The notes beneath the pieces are model-generated. The model saw only the letters and a list, made by a program, of their open reading frames with translations. It ran no database searches and had not been told where the DNA came from. Positions 63,149 through 64,000 of a stretch of 64,000 nucleotides of DNA are shown piece after piece. The position numbers were made by a program, and so were the translations under genes. Numbering within the stretch: position 1 is the stretch's first letter; each line of letters begins with the position of its first letter. The stretch comes from Neobacillus massiliamazoniensis (GTDB lineage: Bacteria > Bacillota > Bacilli > Bacillales > Cytobacillaceae): NCBI RefSeq assembly GCF_001048695.1, contig NZ_CVRB01000001.1, positions 1,302,001 through 1,366,000 on the forward strand. Reading direction: 5' to 3'.

Positions 63149-64000
63149 CTACACAAGTTTCTTTTCTATTAGGTAGTTTTCAAAAACGTTTAGACTGGTC
63201 TCAAAATTCTTGCGGCCATATCCCATCCTAAAATAATTTCCTTCAAAGGAATAAATATCTGCTGGCAGAAGTAAAACGCCTTCTTCAGCAACTAATCTAT
63301 CGCAAAATTCTCCTATCGGTATTTCAATATTCATTTTGTGGAAGGCGATCGGCCCTGCATCTTGTCTGTTGTATTGAAATAAATCAGAATATCTTTCAAA
63401 AAATTGATCTGCGATTTCAAGGTTCTCCTTGATAATCTTACAATTTCGATCTAAAATCTTTTCACCATGCTTTAAAGCGATTGTTGTAAGGTATTCAGCG
63501 GAGCTGCTGCTGCAAATACTGGTATAATGCTTCATCTTGGTCATCTTTTCAAGAATTTCTTTATCTTTTGTGGCAATCCAGCCAATTCTGAGTCCAGCCA
63601 AACCGTATGCCTTAGACATTACACCAAGGGATATCGCTTTTTCATAAATATCTGCAAACCATGGTCTTTTAACCCCGTCCAATTCGACCCCTTTGTAAAC
63701 TTCATCACAGAATACATAAATCCCATGCCTGCGAGCAATGTTGGCAATCTCTTTCATTTCTTCTACTGTGAAGGTATACCCAGTAGGATTATTAGGACTA
63801 TTAAGGCAAATCAGTTTTGTATTTGGCTTGATTAAGCCATCCAATTCTTCTAAATCTATCGCCCACCCATTTTTTTCTTGTTTAAGTGACCATTTGGAAA
63901 CCTCGCAGCCAATAGCGTTCCCTACCTCATATAAAGATTGATATACTGGGAACTGACTAATCATATGATCACCGGCTTCTAAACAGACATTCAAGAAGTT
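63149..64000 (-). CDS. PLP-dependent aminotransferase class I/II, truncated by window edge
   Basis: The frame continues to the window end (position 64000) without a true start, so about 90-100 N-terminal residues are missing. Visible: LNSPNNPTGY (substrate and PLP region), FCDEVYKGVE, and the PLP lysine in SKAYGLAGLRIGW. The C-terminal small domain ends at FENYLIEKKLV. Fold type I aspartate-aminotransferase family. Together with the following cyclodeaminase-like enzyme it may form a small amino-acid pathway; the specificity is unknown. Confidence 0.85.
   Translation of the reverse strand, partial: NFLNVCLEAGDHMISQFPVYQSLYEVGNAIGCEVSKWSLKQEKNGWAIDLEELDGLIKPNTKLICLNSPNNPTGYTFTVEEMKEIANIARRHGIYVFCDEVYKGVELDGVKRPWFADIYEKAISLGVMSKAYGLAGLRIGWIATKDKEILEKMTKMKHYTSICSSSSAEYLTTIALKHGEKILDRNCKIIKENLEIADQFFERYSDLFQYNRQDAGPIAFHKMNIEIPIGEFCDRLVAEEGVLLLPADIYSFEGNYFRMGYGRKNFETSLNVFENYLIEKKLV

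Overview
The window looks like a chromosomal segment of a low-GC, Gram-positive, spore-former-type Bacillaceae (Bacillus, Neobacillus or a close relative). The reasons are strong AGGAGG-type ribosome sites with many TTG starts, Gram-positive signal peptides, and the backbone order yvyE-degS-degU-degV-comFA-comFC-hpf-secA / prfB-yvjA-cccB-ftsE-ftsX-ctpB-minJ known from Bacillus subtilis. The genus assignment is an inference.

Layout. 1-5.3 kb: a secreted GH3 N-acetylglucosaminidase (NagZ type) and a TetR/YhgE pair. 5.3-5.9 kb: an array of 20-nt phased TGTGCC repeats. 5.9-9.3 kb: an ABC exporter with its own histidine kinase and response regulator (YvfRSTU-like). 9.3-12.1 kb: small accessory genes (CPBP protease, a sigma factor, a membrane protein), dispersed repeats and a MITE-like element. 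12.7-14.9 kb: a sortase-anchored nucleotidase (YfkN). 15.4-19.4 kb: YfhO-CsbB-GtcA, a lipoteichoic/wall polymer glycosylation set. 20-29.4 kb: cell-wall polymer genes: a processive GT2, an mnaA fragment, a 12-repeat glucosaminidase, TagA, two TagO paralogues and an LCP transferase. 29.4-38.4 kb: YvyE, DegS/DegU, DegV, a large 21-nt phased repeat array, a NERD protein, ComFA/ComFC and HPF. The flagellar genes usually found between comFC and hpf are absent.

38.6-51.2 kb is the most unusual part. secA is on the minus strand, and between it and prfB lies a multihaem cytochrome locus: two membrane-anchored NapC/NirT-type cytochromes (10 and 12 CXXCH), a membrane-anchored TPR protein, a membrane-anchored NHL beta-propeller, an 8-nt x10 simple-sequence repeat inside a short coupled ORF, a secreted 6-haem cytochrome and a secreted Ig-domain 8-haem cytochrome (36 CXXCH motifs in total). 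A convergent lytic transglycosylase follows. The content suggests quinol-to-surface electron transfer across a Gram-positive envelope, which is inference.

51.5-60.8 kb returns to the conserved backbone: prfB with its programmed +1 frameshift, another 21-nt phased array, yvjA, cytochrome c551, ftsEX with an adjacent M23 hydrolase, ctpB and minJ. 61-64 kb is accessory: a B3/B4-domain protein, an ornithine cyclodeaminase-family enzyme and a truncated aminotransferase.

The second strong theme is intergenic repeat architecture. Two unrelated core motifs (GCGGAA and TGTGCC) occur in arrays with a strict 21- or 20-nt spacing, organised into larger tandem units with constant linkers. Together with MITE-like elements and the GTGTCAGGCACC motif they fill most of the longer gene-free stretches.
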